41,055 bases of DNA, from the NCBI RefSeq assembly GCF_902762735.1, contig NZ_CACWPP010000014.1:1-41055 (forward strand), given 5' to 3'. The stretch is from an uncultured Ruminococcus sp. (GTDB lineage: Bacteria > Bacillota > Clostridia > Oscillospirales > Ruminococcaceae). The translations under genes were made by a program, and so were the position numbers. Of the stretch, positions 14,855 through 22,605 are shown one piece after another; within the stretch, counting starts at the first letter, position 1; each line of letters opens with the position of its first letter. The notes under the pieces are model-generated. The model saw only the letters and a list, made by a program, of their open reading frames with translations, ran no database searches and was not told the DNA's origin.

Positions 14855-15090
14855 CCGTTTCACGAGGGTGTGTGCGGGGTGGGCTTTGTGTGCATCTTTT
14901 TTACTTTGCACACTTGCGTTTTCGGGTCGGTGTTTTTCTTTTTATGGGGGAGTTCCCCGCCCACCCGCCCGCGGGTCATTGTGCCTTGAACTATGGGCAT
15001 GCTATCACTTTGGAGCGGCGGACGACCGCTTTGACTCGCGCGTTGCTTTGCGTTTTTGCTCAGCTTTGTGAGCGACGATTATGAATTAAG
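14855..15090 (-). repeat. Family C interspersed repeat, inverted copy
   Basis: Read on the minus strand it starts near 15090 with GACAAAGCTGAGCAA, AACGCAAAGCAACGCGCGAGT, then CATAGTTCAAGGCAC, CGCGGGCGGGTGGGCGGG and CATAAAAAGA, and ends in the segment shared with bases 1-98. Compared with the copy at 22082 it lacks about 250 bp of the middle. An AATTATGA-type remnant lies at its right end (15078-15087). I see no gene in 14840-15123. Confidence 0.75.
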
Positions 15091-15123
15091 TTTGTCGCTT
15101 TTTGCAATTTTCTGAGAACATCG

Positions 15124-15152
15124 GTGACAAATAGATCAAATGGTGTTATAAT
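15124..15152 (+). promoter_or_regulatory. Promoter of the CapA-family gene
   Basis: GTGACA (15124-15129) and TATAAT (15147-15152) are 17 nt apart. The leader is about 30 nt, with AAAGGAG before the ATG at 15190. Confidence 0.7.
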
Positions 15153-15189
15153 ATCACTGAGTATATGTTCGCGAAAGGAGTATAATAAA

Positions 15190-16497
15190 ATGAAAATCAA
15201 ATTCTTTGCACCTGTCTTAGCCGCTGTTATGCTTACTGCTTCCTGCGGGGTGTCAGTGGGTGAAGTTACTTTTGAGGATAATAAGTCTGCCGAAAACAGT
15301 GCCGCTGCTGACGGCAATAATGAGGCGAATACCGAAAAAACTGATGAGGGCGGCGGCGCATCGGCTGAACAAAGTGCTGAAAGTGAAGGACAGTCCGCCG
15401 AAGCTGAAAAGCCGCAGGAAACACGCACAGGAAAGACTGTGGTGAGGTTTGCCTGCGCGGGCGACAACCTGATACACGATAATATTTATGTGGACGCGCA
15501 GAACGATGACGGAAGCTACGATTTCAGCAAGTGCTATGCGCCCTGCAAAAAGCTGATAGAGGATACCGATGTGGCGGTACTCAATCAGGAAACGCTGGTA
15601 AATGATATGTTTGAGCCATCGACTTTCCCTCTTTTTTCGACCCCGACAGAGGACGGCGATGCGGTGGTGGACTTCGGGTTCAATGTGATCTCGATGTCAA
15701 ACAATCATGTGCTTGACAAAGGCACTGACGGGCTTATAGCTTCTCTCGACTACTGGGATACTAAAGATGTGGTACACTACGGCGCTTACCGTGATGAAGC
15801 AGATGCCGAAAACATCAGGACGATGGAGGTAAACGGCATAACTTTCGCGTTTCTGGGCTATATGGAACACACAAACGGATTTTTCCTCAGCGATGACGAA
15901 CCCGGAGAAGTGGTGTATATAGAGGAGCGCGAGCGCATAGAGCGTCAGGTGAAAGAAGCTGACAAGATGGCTGATGTGGTGGTAGTTTCCTGTCATTTCG
16001 GCACAGAGGTGGAGAACGACCTTAACGCTATGCAGATGGAATTTGCACCTCAGCTGGTGGAGTGGGGCGCTGACCTCATCATCGGTACGCAGGCGCACGC
16101 GCTTTCTACCTGTGAATTCATCGACAAGCCCGACGGCGGCAGAGCTTTTGTCTACTACGGGCTGGGAAATTTCCTGAACACCATGTACGATGCCGACAAC
16201 CCCGACGGCTGGTACGGCAGGTCGATACTTGGCATATTCGGCAAAATGGACATTGTGAAGGACTTCGACAACGGCGGCGCGGTGACTTTCGAGAATGTCA
16301 AGGCGATACCCGTTATCTCCCATTATGAGGGCGAAAGCTGGGACAGCATGTGGTACAACTGCGCGGTATACCCCTACGGCGACTACACCGACGAAATGTT
16401 CTCGCGGCACATGATGTATCAGCAGGCAGGTGTCAACAGGGATACGATGGCACACTATATTTCGTATATCCCCGAAGAATTTCTGGCATATGAATGA
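15190..16497 (+). CDS. CapA-family lipoprotein (PGA_cap metallophosphatase-like)
   Basis: A 435-residue predicted lipoprotein. The signal peptide has lipobox LTASC (Cys19), followed by an Ala/Glu/Asp-rich linker to about residue 80 and one PGA_cap domain. Domain motifs in order are FACAGDNLIHD, VLNQETLV, SMSNNHVLDKG, VVSCHFGTEVE and GTQAHALS, the Asp/Asn/His blocks of a calcineurin-like metallophosphatase fold. CapA proteins act in poly-gamma-glutamate capsule synthesis in Bacillus; many single copies in anaerobes have no known substrate. No capB/capC partner is nearby. The start at 15190 is fixed by AAAGGAG and the signal peptide; longer in-frame starts overlap the promoter. A terminator follows at 16556. 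Confidence 0.88.
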   Translation: MKIKFFAPVLAAVMLTASCGVSVGEVTFEDNKSAENSAAADGNNEANTEKTDEGGGASAEQSAESEGQSAEAEKPQETRTGKTVVRFACAGDNLIHDNIYVDAQNDDGSYDFSKCYAPCKKLIEDTDVAVLNQETLVNDMFEPSTFPLFSTPTEDGDAVVDFGFNVISMSNNHVLDKGTDGLIASLDYWDTKDVVHYGAYRDEADAENIRTMEVNGITFAFLGYMEHTNGFFLSDDEPGEVVYIEERERIERQVKEADKMADVVVVSCHFGTEVENDLNAMQMEFAPQLVEWGADLIIGTQAHALSTCEFIDKPDGGRAFVYYGLGNFLNTMYDADNPDGWYGRSILGIFGKMDIVKDFDNGGAVTFENVKAIPVISHYEGESWDSMWYNCAVYPYGDYTDEMFSRHMMYQQAGVNRDTMAHYISYIPEEFLAYE

Positions 16498-16555
16498 TAA
16501 TGGCGGAAGAAATGCCCGATATTGCTGATGTTCAGCTGTACGGCGATAATAAGGA

Positions 16556-16584
16556 TGCGCTCACTGATGTGGGCGCATTTTTTG
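16556..16584 (+). terminator. Intrinsic terminator after the CapA-family gene
   Basis: TGCGCTCAC (16556-16564) pairs with GTGGGCGCA (16569-16577), TGAT loop, then T6. Confidence 0.8.
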
Positions 16585-16692
16585 TATCGCGACAGGGCGG
16601 TGTATGGCTGTGAATGCGGCGGGGGAGCGGGACACGGCAGGCGCGGCGGCAAGTCCGTTGAATGGCATTGAAATTTTCGCATAGACCGCTTG

Positions 16693-16732
16693 TGCGAAAA
16701 AAAACAGCCCTGCGGGAGTGCGGGGCTGTTTT
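16693..16732 (-). terminator. Intrinsic terminator of the minus-strand membrane gene
   Basis: AAAACAGCCCTGC (16701-16713) pairs with GCGGGGCTGTTTT (16720-16732). On the minus strand it is followed by a T8 run, just past the stop at 16743. It may also work weakly on the plus strand. Confidence 0.85.
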
Positions 16733-16742
16733 GAAGATATTA

Positions 16743-18317
16743 TTAGTTTTTAGCTTTGCCCTTGCGGGACAGATCCCAGCAGAGACCTGCCGCGATGAAG
16801 AACATGTAGGTCGCACTGAACCATGTGGTGTTGAACCACGCCTGTGCCATATAGGTAAGCACAGCGGCAAGTGCGGCGGCTGATACCCAGTCACATTCGC
16901 CGCTGATGAACTTGCCGAGCAGTTTGAAGCCCTTGATGACAGTTATCAGCAGGAAAGCGCCGTAGAATATCAGCGTCAATATGCCTTTTTGTGCGGCAGT
17001 GTCGATATATTCGTTATAGGCACGGTCGGTGGAGAGATCCATCTTGGTCATAAAGTAGGGAGCGTTGTCGGGACCGATGCCGATAACGGGGCTTTCGGCT
17101 ATGAGGTTCTCGCCGTCGCCTAAGAGGTATTCGTAAATGCTCCTGTTGTCGGTTGCGGGGTCGCTTATGCCGTTGAGGTAGTCATATCTGCACTGTATGC
17201 CGATCATGCGGTTAACGTAGCTGTCGGTGAAGATTATCTTTTCGTCCTCAAACTTTGCAGTGCCCGTGCCGAAGAGTACACCTGCTGCGATGCCCGAACA
17301 TGCGGCGGGTATCAGCACGGCGAGTGCTGCTTTATCGCCCTTAGCGGCTTTGATGATGGCAAATATGGTGACAAAGAAAGCTGCCGCCGCTATGCAGACA
17401 GCGCCTGCCCATATTTTTGCGAGGCATGCAGCTGCCGCCATTATGGGTGCGGCGATGCAGTAAAGTATCCTGCGCTTTTTGCTTTTGTCGAAGGCTGTGC
17501 CTGCCAGTGCCAGCGGGAAAGCGACTGCTATTATGACAGCCAGTGCATGGGGCGATGTGAGGAAGCCGCTGGAAGCTCTGCCTTTGATATAAACGCCGAA
17601 ATTCAGGATAGACTCTTCGGGGGTGATGTTGAATTCGCCCAGCGAAGGATCGGCGTTATTATACAGTGCGCGAACAAGGAGCTTTTCAAAGAAGTTGCAG
17701 AAAGCGCCCGATGTGGCGGGGACAGCTTCCAGTATGCCCACCAGTGACTGGAATGCGCCGACACCGACTATCATATCGGAAAGCTGTTTTTTGCGTGTGC
17801 TGTCGCTGAGAGCGGCTGCTGCTGCGAAAAGACCGAAACAGCCGAATGTCATCAGAAAGCCGTCATGCCTGCCGATATAGCCCAGTATCGCATCACGTAT
17901 CCTGAAAGAAGAGCCGACTGCCAGCGAAGATATGAGTGTGGTGAGCAGGCATATCAGCGGCAGTATCAGCAGTTTATTGCCTTTTAAATCCACAAGGCCT
18001 TTCTGCTTTGCGATGTGGAACACCAGATAACCGATGCCGCCTGCCAGCATGACCATAGATGCGGCGTAGAATATGAAGTTATCGCTGAGATAGCGCGGTA
18101 TATCTTCATTTTCGGTGTATGTCTCGACAGTCTGGGTATAGTAGGCGGGTATCAGCATCAATGTGATGACAGCTATGGCTATCATGCAGAAGCGGCTGCA
18201 CATCTTCTGTGCGCCGTTAAAGTCCATATTCAGTATAAAATCCGATTTTTCAGTCGAACCGAAAAGGTGCTTGTGACCTTTGTTCGGCACGTCTGCCTTT
18301 TTTTCTTTACTAGCCAT
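16743..18317 (-). CDS. O-antigen ligase / Wzy-type polysaccharide polymerase-like membrane protein
   Basis: A 524-residue protein with about 12 hydrophobic helices and a soluble loop near residues 355-430. Family-like segments are GRASSGFLTSPHALAV (about 240-255), where WzyC-type ligases have GxxGNPNxLA, then SPVIGIGPDNAPYFM and RAYNEYIDTAAQKGILTL (about 440-457), which resemble the conserved ligase loop and HNEYLxxxxExGxxG block. Such proteins transfer or polymerise lipid-linked glycans outside the membrane. Here a cell-wall polysaccharide or glycoprotein is likely, because this group makes no LPS. It is alone on the minus strand with GGAGG before its ATG; a MITE-like element lies directly upstream. 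No glycosyltransferases are nearby. Confidence 0.72.
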   Translation of the reverse strand: MASKEKKADVPNKGHKHLFGSTEKSDFILNMDFNGAQKMCSRFCMIAIAVITLMLIPAYYTQTVETYTENEDIPRYLSDNFIFYAASMVMLAGGIGYLVFHIAKQKGLVDLKGNKLLILPLICLLTTLISSLAVGSSFRIRDAILGYIGRHDGFLMTFGCFGLFAAAAALSDSTRKKQLSDMIVGVGAFQSLVGILEAVPATSGAFCNFFEKLLVRALYNNADPSLGEFNITPEESILNFGVYIKGRASSGFLTSPHALAVIIAVAFPLALAGTAFDKSKKRRILYCIAAPIMAAAACLAKIWAGAVCIAAAAFFVTIFAIIKAAKGDKAALAVLIPAACSGIAAGVLFGTGTAKFEDEKIIFTDSYVNRMIGIQCRYDYLNGISDPATDNRSIYEYLLGDGENLIAESPVIGIGPDNAPYFMTKMDLSTDRAYNEYIDTAAQKGILTLIFYGAFLLITVIKGFKLLGKFISGECDWVSAAALAAVLTYMAQAWFNTTWFSATYMFFIAAGLCWDLSRKGKAKN

Positions 18318-18337
18318 TTAAAAGCCTCCAAATTATT

Positions 18338-18456
18338 ATTCACTTTTCTCACAATTTTGATGTGTATTGCTGATGATACAAAATGGCTGTTATTTCGTAT
18401 TGTTCCCCCGCCTTCGGCGGGGGAACAATACACAACCAAATTGGGATTCACTTTTC
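18338..18456. mobile_element. MITE-like palindromic element, copy 1, with 11-bp flanking direct repeat
   Basis: The element spans about 18349-18445. Its ends form an inverted repeat (CAATTTTGATGTGTATTG against CAATACACAACCAAATTG). It carries an inner hairpin, GTTCCCCCGCC TTCG GGCGGGGGAAC. It is flanked by the direct repeat ATTCACTTTTC at 18338-18348 and 18446-18456, which looks like a target-site duplication. A nearly identical element is at 24659-24758. It lies in the upstream region of the minus-strand membrane gene. It encodes no protein. Confidence 0.8.
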
Positions 18457-18486
18457 ATAAAACCTATATCCCGATCGGGCGTACAC

Positions 18487-18523
18487 TGACGGTCATGCCG
18501 AACAGCGAGCGGCATGACCGTCA
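18487..18523. other. Perfect 14-bp stem palindrome downstream of rny
   Basis: TGACGGTCATGCCG (18487-18500) and CGGCATGACCGTCA (18510-18523) form a perfect stem with a 9-nt loop. There is no long T-run on either side, so it is not a classic terminator. It could stabilise RNA 3' ends or be a protein site. Confidence 0.6.
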
Positions 18524-18524
18524 T

Positions 18525-18560
18525 AAAACAGAAAAGGCGGACAGGTCTGCCCCGTCCGCC
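18525..18560 (-). terminator. Terminator of RNase Y gene
   Basis: On the minus strand GGCGGAC (18554-18560) pairs with GTCCGCC (18536-18542), followed by TTTTCTGTTTTATG, 14 bp after the rny stop. Confidence 0.7.
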
Positions 18561-18574
18561 GTCATTGTTGAGCC

Positions 18575-20140
18575 TTACTTGGCATACTCCACTACTCTGC
18601 TCTCTCTGATAAGGTTTACCTTGATCTGACCGGGATAGTCCATCTCTGTTTCTATCCTCTTGGCGATCTCCCTTGCGACAAGCACCATCTTTTCATCGTT
18701 GATCTTGTCGGGCTGTATCATTATCCTTACCTCTCTGCCTGCCTGTATAGCGTAGGATTTCTCTACGCCGTCATAGGAAGTGCAGATCTCTTCGAGTTTC
18801 TGGAGCCTCTTGATATAGTTTTCGTAGTTTTCGCTTCTTGCACCGGGTCTTGCCGCAGAGATTGCATCTGCCGCCTGTACCAGTGCCGCAACGACTGTCC
18901 TTGTTTCAACATCGCCGTGATGTGCCTCGATCGCGTGGATAACGTCGGGGCTTTCCTTGTACTTCTTACATACATCTACACCTATCTGTACATGCGAACC
19001 CTCGATCTCGTAACTCAGCGCCTTGCCTATATCGTGGAGCAGACCCGCTCTTCTTGCGAGATTAGCGTCAACGCCCAGTTCCGAAGCCATCATGCCTGCA
19101 AGATGTGCCACCTCGATAGAGTGGTTGAGCACGTTCTGGCGGTAGCTTGTTCTGAACCTCAGTCTGCCCAGCAGTTTGATAAGTTCGTGGTTAAGACCGT
19201 GAACGTTTGTCTCAAGCACAGCTCTTTCGCCTTCCTGCTTGATCTTCAGCTCTACCTCGCGCTTTGCCTTTTCTACCATCTCTTCGATGCGGGTGGGGTG
19301 TATACGGCCGTCCTGTATCAGCTTTTCCAGTGCGATCCTTGCGACCTCGCGCCTTACCTGATCGAAACATGAGATAGTGATAGCCTCAGGTGTGTCATCA
19401 ATGATAAGGTCAACGCCTGTGAGCGTTTCGATGGTGCGGATATTTCGACCCTCACGGCCGATTATCCTGCCCTTCATCTCATCATTCGGCAGTGCCACAA
19501 CGGATACAGCCGTTTCAGATACCTGATCTGCCGCACATCTGGCGATAGCCAGTGAGATGTACTGCCTTGCCTTAGCGTCGCACTCGTCCTTGATCTGCGC
19601 CTCGTAATTCGCGATCTTCACTGCCTTTTCGTGGACAAGATCACCCTCCAGCTGGCTCAGCAGGTATTCCTTAGCCTGGTCAACTGTCAGCCCTGAGATC
19701 TTCTCCAGCATATCAAGCTGTGAATGCTTGATGCGCTCAGCCTCAGCCACCTTCTCGTCGGCGGACTTCAGCTTCTTCTGAAGTGTTTCCTCCTTCTTCT
19801 CCAGATTATCCAGCTTCTTGTCGATGCTCTCTTCCTTCTGCTGGATCCGTCTTTCCTGTCTGGATACTTCACTTCTTCTCTCTTTCAGCTCTTTTTCGGT
19901 TTCCTGGCGGGACTTATGTATTTCGTCCTTTGCCTCCACCAACGCGGACTTTTTAAGAGTTTCGGCGTTTTTCTTCGCTTCCTCGACTATCTTTTCCGCC
20001 TCTGCCTCTGCTGAACCGATGGCTGCTTCGGCAGTTTCCTTGCGGTAGTCGATACCCTTCTTAAAACAGATGTAGCCGCTGATGGCTGCGCCAAGAACAA
20101 GAGCCGCTACACAAAGTGCTATTACCAATCCGACACTCAT
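18575..20140 (-). CDS. rny: Ribonuclease Y
   Basis: A 521-residue membrane-anchored endoribonuclease of the Gram-positive RNA degradosome, initiating mRNA decay. It has an N-terminal membrane helix ([20 protein letters not shown]), a long charged coiled coil (about 30-180), a KH domain with [15 protein letters not shown], and an HD phosphohydrolase domain with [10 protein letters not shown] and LLHDIGKA supplying the metal ligands. The length matches the family (about 520). The start is set at 20140 rather than an upstream in-frame ATG because AAGGAGG sits 11 nt before it and the membrane helix should begin at the N-terminus. It is monocistronic, with a good promoter at 20325-20353 and a terminator at 18525. 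Confidence 0.96.
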   Translation of the reverse strand: MSVGLVIALCVAALVLGAAISGYICFKKGIDYRKETAEAAIGSAEAEAEKIVEEAKKNAETLKKSALVEAKDEIHKSRQETEKELKERRSEVSRQERRIQQKEESIDKKLDNLEKKEETLQKKLKSADEKVAEAERIKHSQLDMLEKISGLTVDQAKEYLLSQLEGDLVHEKAVKIANYEAQIKDECDAKARQYISLAIARCAADQVSETAVSVVALPNDEMKGRIIGREGRNIRTIETLTGVDLIIDDTPEAITISCFDQVRREVARIALEKLIQDGRIHPTRIEEMVEKAKREVELKIKQEGERAVLETNVHGLNHELIKLLGRLRFRTSYRQNVLNHSIEVAHLAGMMASELGVDANLARRAGLLHDIGKALSYEIEGSHVQIGVDVCKKYKESPDVIHAIEAHHGDVETRTVVAALVQAADAISAARPGARSENYENYIKRLQKLEEICTSYDGVEKSYAIQAGREVRIMIQPDKINDEKMVLVAREIAKRIETEMDYPGQIKVNLIRESRVVEYAK

Positions 20141-20324
20141 TGTATAGCATTCCTCCTTCTTGAAAGTACAGAGTTTTTCCCTTTTGTGCGCATGCACGTC
20201 AGCAGGGAAACCCTCTGCCCGATATTAAATTGTAAAGATACATATAGCAAAATTTATTTTATGGCAAGCCGCCTTACGCTGTTCGCGCTTTGGCAGACCG
20301 ATAAAAAATATAATGCATAATATT

Positions 20325-20353
20325 ATTGTATAACAAAACGCGTAAATTGTCAA
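20325..20353 (-). promoter_or_regulatory. Promoter of RNase Y gene
   Basis: On the minus strand TTGACA (20348-20353) and TACAAT (20325-20330) are 17 nt apart. The leader is about 180 nt and AT-rich at first, with no recognised riboswitch. Confidence 0.75.
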
Positions 20354-20415
20354 GTTGTTTTTTAGTTATTCTACCAAAAAAACAAAAAATTTATATTTGG
20401 CGCGAAAGTTTACAC

Positions 20416-20444
20416 TTGACAAAACCGACTGATAGTGGTATCAT
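20416..20444 (+). promoter_or_regulatory. Promoter of an apparent non-coding transcription unit
   Basis: TTGACA (20416-20421) and TATCAT (20439-20444) are 17 nt apart, divergent from the rny promoter 60 bp away. Confidence 0.65.
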
Positions 20445-20450
20445 GTTAAC

Positions 20451-20929
20451 AAGGCACAGCAAAAGTGCCTGTTATAAAGCAAATCTATGACGGGGAAGCC
20501 GTTTGGCAAAAATGCTGATACAGAGATTGCCGCGCAAGCTGAAAGCGGCATGGGTGCACAGCCTTATCGGACACCGCCCCTGAGTGCGTCCAATCCACGC
20601 CGCAAGCCTGCGTTAAAGGCAATAATGAGGTACAGGGCGGCAGCTTTTGGCTGGTGCGGCATCGCGAGTGTGCGGTCGGCGCATGTGAGTGCGGTCGGTT
20701 CGTGATGAGCGGTCGGCGGCATGCGTCAGTGCGGGCAGTTCGTGTGAGCGAGTTGGCTTTGTGAGTGCGGCGGTATTTTATGAGCGGGCGGCAGTCCATG
20801 TCGGCGTTTGGGAGTACGTGCGGTGCTTATATGGGCGTTCTGCGGCGGCATGCTTCTCTGTATAAATCTGGGTGGAACAGCGTTTACAAGCGCCCCATGT
20901 GAGTTTTATCTCGCATGGGGCTTTTTATT
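20451..20929 (+). ncRNA. Candidate ~480-nt transcript without convincing ORF
   Basis: The stretch runs from a good promoter to a strong terminator. It opens with a hairpin AGGCAC..GTGCCT (about 20452-20470) and has a GCCGC..GCGGC stem near 20530-20551. Its second half is GTGAGTGCGG/GCGGTCGG-rich and quasi-repetitive. The 72-codon frame from 20487 has no ribosome binding site and no recognisable protein. I looked for and did not find the marks of RNase P RNA, tmRNA, SRP RNA, T-box, c-di-GMP or cobalamin riboswitches. It may be a structural RNA or a decayed locus. Confidence 0.35.
20892..20929 (+). terminator. Strong intrinsic terminator at the end of the 20416 unit
   Basis: GCCCCATG (20892-20899) pairs with CATGGGGC (20914-20921), extended by GAG/CTC inside the loop. 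T5 and then ATTT follow. Confidence 0.9.
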
Positions 20930-20991
20930 TGTGTTAGGTGTGTTAGGGCGGCTATCTCCGCCTGATAAGAACATTGGGAGGTGTTTATACT

Positions 20992-21387
20992 ATGAAAGCG
21001 AGAAAGACACTTGCTCTCATTTGCTATACCGTTTGTTCCGCTGCATGTATTGCGGCGGGGTTGGTATCGTACATGGCATTTGCGAGCAGGATAACATATA
21101 CATTCGGTTTTCTGCTGTTTGTGCCTATATGGATAGGCGCGTTCTGGTTTTTGAGCTTTTTCAATGCACTTAGCCGTGAGAAGAAGGGCAAAAAGGTGAA
21201 GTATGTGGTGAAAAAGAGTCTTACAAAGGGACTGAGCATGCTTGCGAATGTGCTGAGTGTACTTCTGCTGTGTTTCTGGGTGTATGCGTACATTTTCAAG
21301 ATAATGCCTGCGGGCGGTACGGCAGACAAGAATTCCGATCCGCTGAAAAATGCGGCGGCTTCAATAAGTATAACTGAGACCATATGA
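20992..21387 (+). CDS. Small membrane protein of unknown function
   Basis: A 131-residue protein with three strongly hydrophobic helices (about 8-30, 35-55 and 82-105). A Lys-rich loop, REKKGKKVKYVVKKS, separates the second and third, placing that loop inside by the positive-inside rule. No family is recognised. The start is the ATG 20992, with GGGAGGTG 9 nt upstream. Its stop is 13 bp before the SUFU-domain gene, so the two are probably one operon and may work together, for example as membrane and cytoplasmic partners. This is inference only. Confidence 0.7.
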   Translation: MKARKTLALICYTVCSAACIAAGLVSYMAFASRITYTFGFLLFVPIWIGAFWFLSFFNALSREKKGKKVKYVVKKSLTKGLSMLANVLSVLLLCFWVYAYIFKIMPAGGTADKNSDPLKNAAASISITETI

Positions 21388-21400
21388 ACGGAGGTACATC

Positions 21401-22027
21401 ATGGCTAATGAAGAACTGAACACAAGCGGCTGGGATGCGATAACCGCTGAATTTGAGAGAGTTTATCCAGGTCAGACGAAGCCTTTGCACTACGGCACCA
21501 TACTTTCATGGGAACTGGGCGGCAACGACCCGCTGAGGGGCATAAGCATCTATGACGGCGGGGATTTCTGGCACTTTGTAAGCTACGGTCTTACCGAGCT
21601 TTACGAGAAAGAAAACAATGACAAAGAGTGGAGCGGTTATGGGTTTGAACTGACATTCAAGCTGAAAAAAGACTGTTTCGACCCTGACGATCTGGAGGAC
21701 GAGCTGGCTTGTGTCTGCGGGATAATGCAGTCGATAGCGAGGATAACCTTTAAAAACGGCGATCTTTTCCAGAACAATGAATACATTTACACGGGACAGA
21801 CTACGGGCATAGATGCGAAGCAGAAGTCGGCACTGACGGGCTTTATCTGCATCAACGACCCGACAGTGAACACCTTAGAAACGCCGAACGGCAGGGTAGA
21901 ATTCATTGAACTGATCGGCATGACAGATGCGGAACTCAAGACGCTCGGTTCACATGACAGTGTAGCTGAGATATATGCACGTTTAGGCAGTGATGTGACC
22001 GACTACAAGAGAAAAACGCTTTTTTAA
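21401..22027 (+). CDS. SUFU (suppressor of fused) domain protein
   Basis: A 208-residue cytoplasmic protein. The N-terminal pattern PGQTKPLHYGTILSWELGG, then GISIYDGGDFWHFVSYGL and WSGYGFELTFKL, is that of bacterial SUFU-domain proteins. Many bacterial members are proposed immunity proteins of polymorphic toxin systems (established proposal from comparative genomics); biochemical function is otherwise unknown. GGAGG precedes the ATG. It is 13 bp after a small membrane-protein gene, and no toxin gene is recognisable nearby. AATTCATA octamers start at its stop codon. Confidence 0.85.
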   Translation: MANEELNTSGWDAITAEFERVYPGQTKPLHYGTILSWELGGNDPLRGISIYDGGDFWHFVSYGLTELYEKENNDKEWSGYGFELTFKLKKDCFDPDDLEDELACVCGIMQSIARITFKNGDLFQNNEYIYTGQTTGIDAKQKSALTGFICINDPTVNTLETPNGRVEFIELIGMTDAELKTLGSHDSVAEIYARLGSDVTDYKRKTLF

Positions 22028-22076
22028 TTCATAATTCATAATTCATAATTATTGACATGAACGAAAGAATGCTGTT
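22021..22076 (+). repeat. AATTCATA octamer run plus shared 3' block
   Basis: Three AATTCATA octamers begin at the stop codon of the SUFU gene, followed by ATTGACATG and GAATGCTGT. The same order (octamers, then TTGGCATG and GAATGCTGT) follows the ftsW stop at 37541-37585. Confidence 0.7.
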
Positions 22077-22081
22077 TCAGC

Positions 22082-22560
22082 GGTCACTTTGCCGCCCGAC
22101 AAAGTAAAGCAAGAACACAAAGCTATGCGCGAGTCGAGCTTTCCGTCCACCCTTTCGCGAAAGGGTGGCGGGGAGCGCGAGGGGCAGAGCCTCTCGCATC
22201 GGGGAACGGCAAAGCAACGATACGCGCTATCCGTTTGGGCGAACAAAGCGTTGACGGAAAGAGGTCAAAGCATTCGACCAAAGCAAGCCAAAAGCGGGCA
22301 ATTCGCTAAGAACAGAGCGTGCGAAAATCTTTTGAGCAGCAGAAACCATGTGCGGGCGACGAATTGCCCGCGTCGTCCAGCCGAACAGCGGAGCGTCTTC
22401 GGCGGTCGGTCAGAAGTCCAACGGATAAGCATGTCAATAGTTCAAGGCACAAAAATACGCGGGCGGGTGGGCGGGCAGCCGCTCCATACAAGAGAACCAC
22501 CAGCCCCATCGTGAAAGTGCGCAAGGCAAGTAAGCGGCAAACAAAGCCCGTCTGCAAAGA
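22082..22560 (+). repeat. Family C interspersed repeat, longest copy
   Basis: It shares GACAAAGTAAAGCAAGAA, GCGCGAGTC, ATAGTTCAAGGCAC and GCGGGCGGGTGGGCGGG with the inverted copy at 14855-15090. Its end is related to bases 1-98. The extra middle part holds a perfect palindrome, CCACCCTTTCG/CGAAAGGGTGG (22147-22168), and a 12-bp inverted repeat, GCGGGCAATTCG..CGAATTGCCCGC, about 55 nt apart. It fills nearly all of the thrS upstream region; no T-box or consensus promoter for thrS is visible in it. Confidence 0.75.
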
Positions 22561-22605
22561 GGGGCAGGATACGATAAAAACAATTTTACGAAAGGCGGAA
22601 TTATT

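Noticed and set aside
14817-15084. Overlapping 82-84 residue frames containing a PPARG-SLCLELW-like string, with a similar string on the minus strand at 22306-22557
   Set aside because: The similarity comes from the shared family C DNA repeat. The frames shift between copies and lack ribosome binding sites.
20451-20600. Cobalamin or cyclic-di-GMP riboswitch
   Set aside because: GGGGAAGCC and GTGCCTGT occur, but the other conserved blocks of either class are missing or out of order.
20487-20705. A 72-residue frame within the 20416 transcription unit
   Set aside because: No ribosome binding site before the ATG and no recognisable protein pattern; kept as a non-coding candidate instead.
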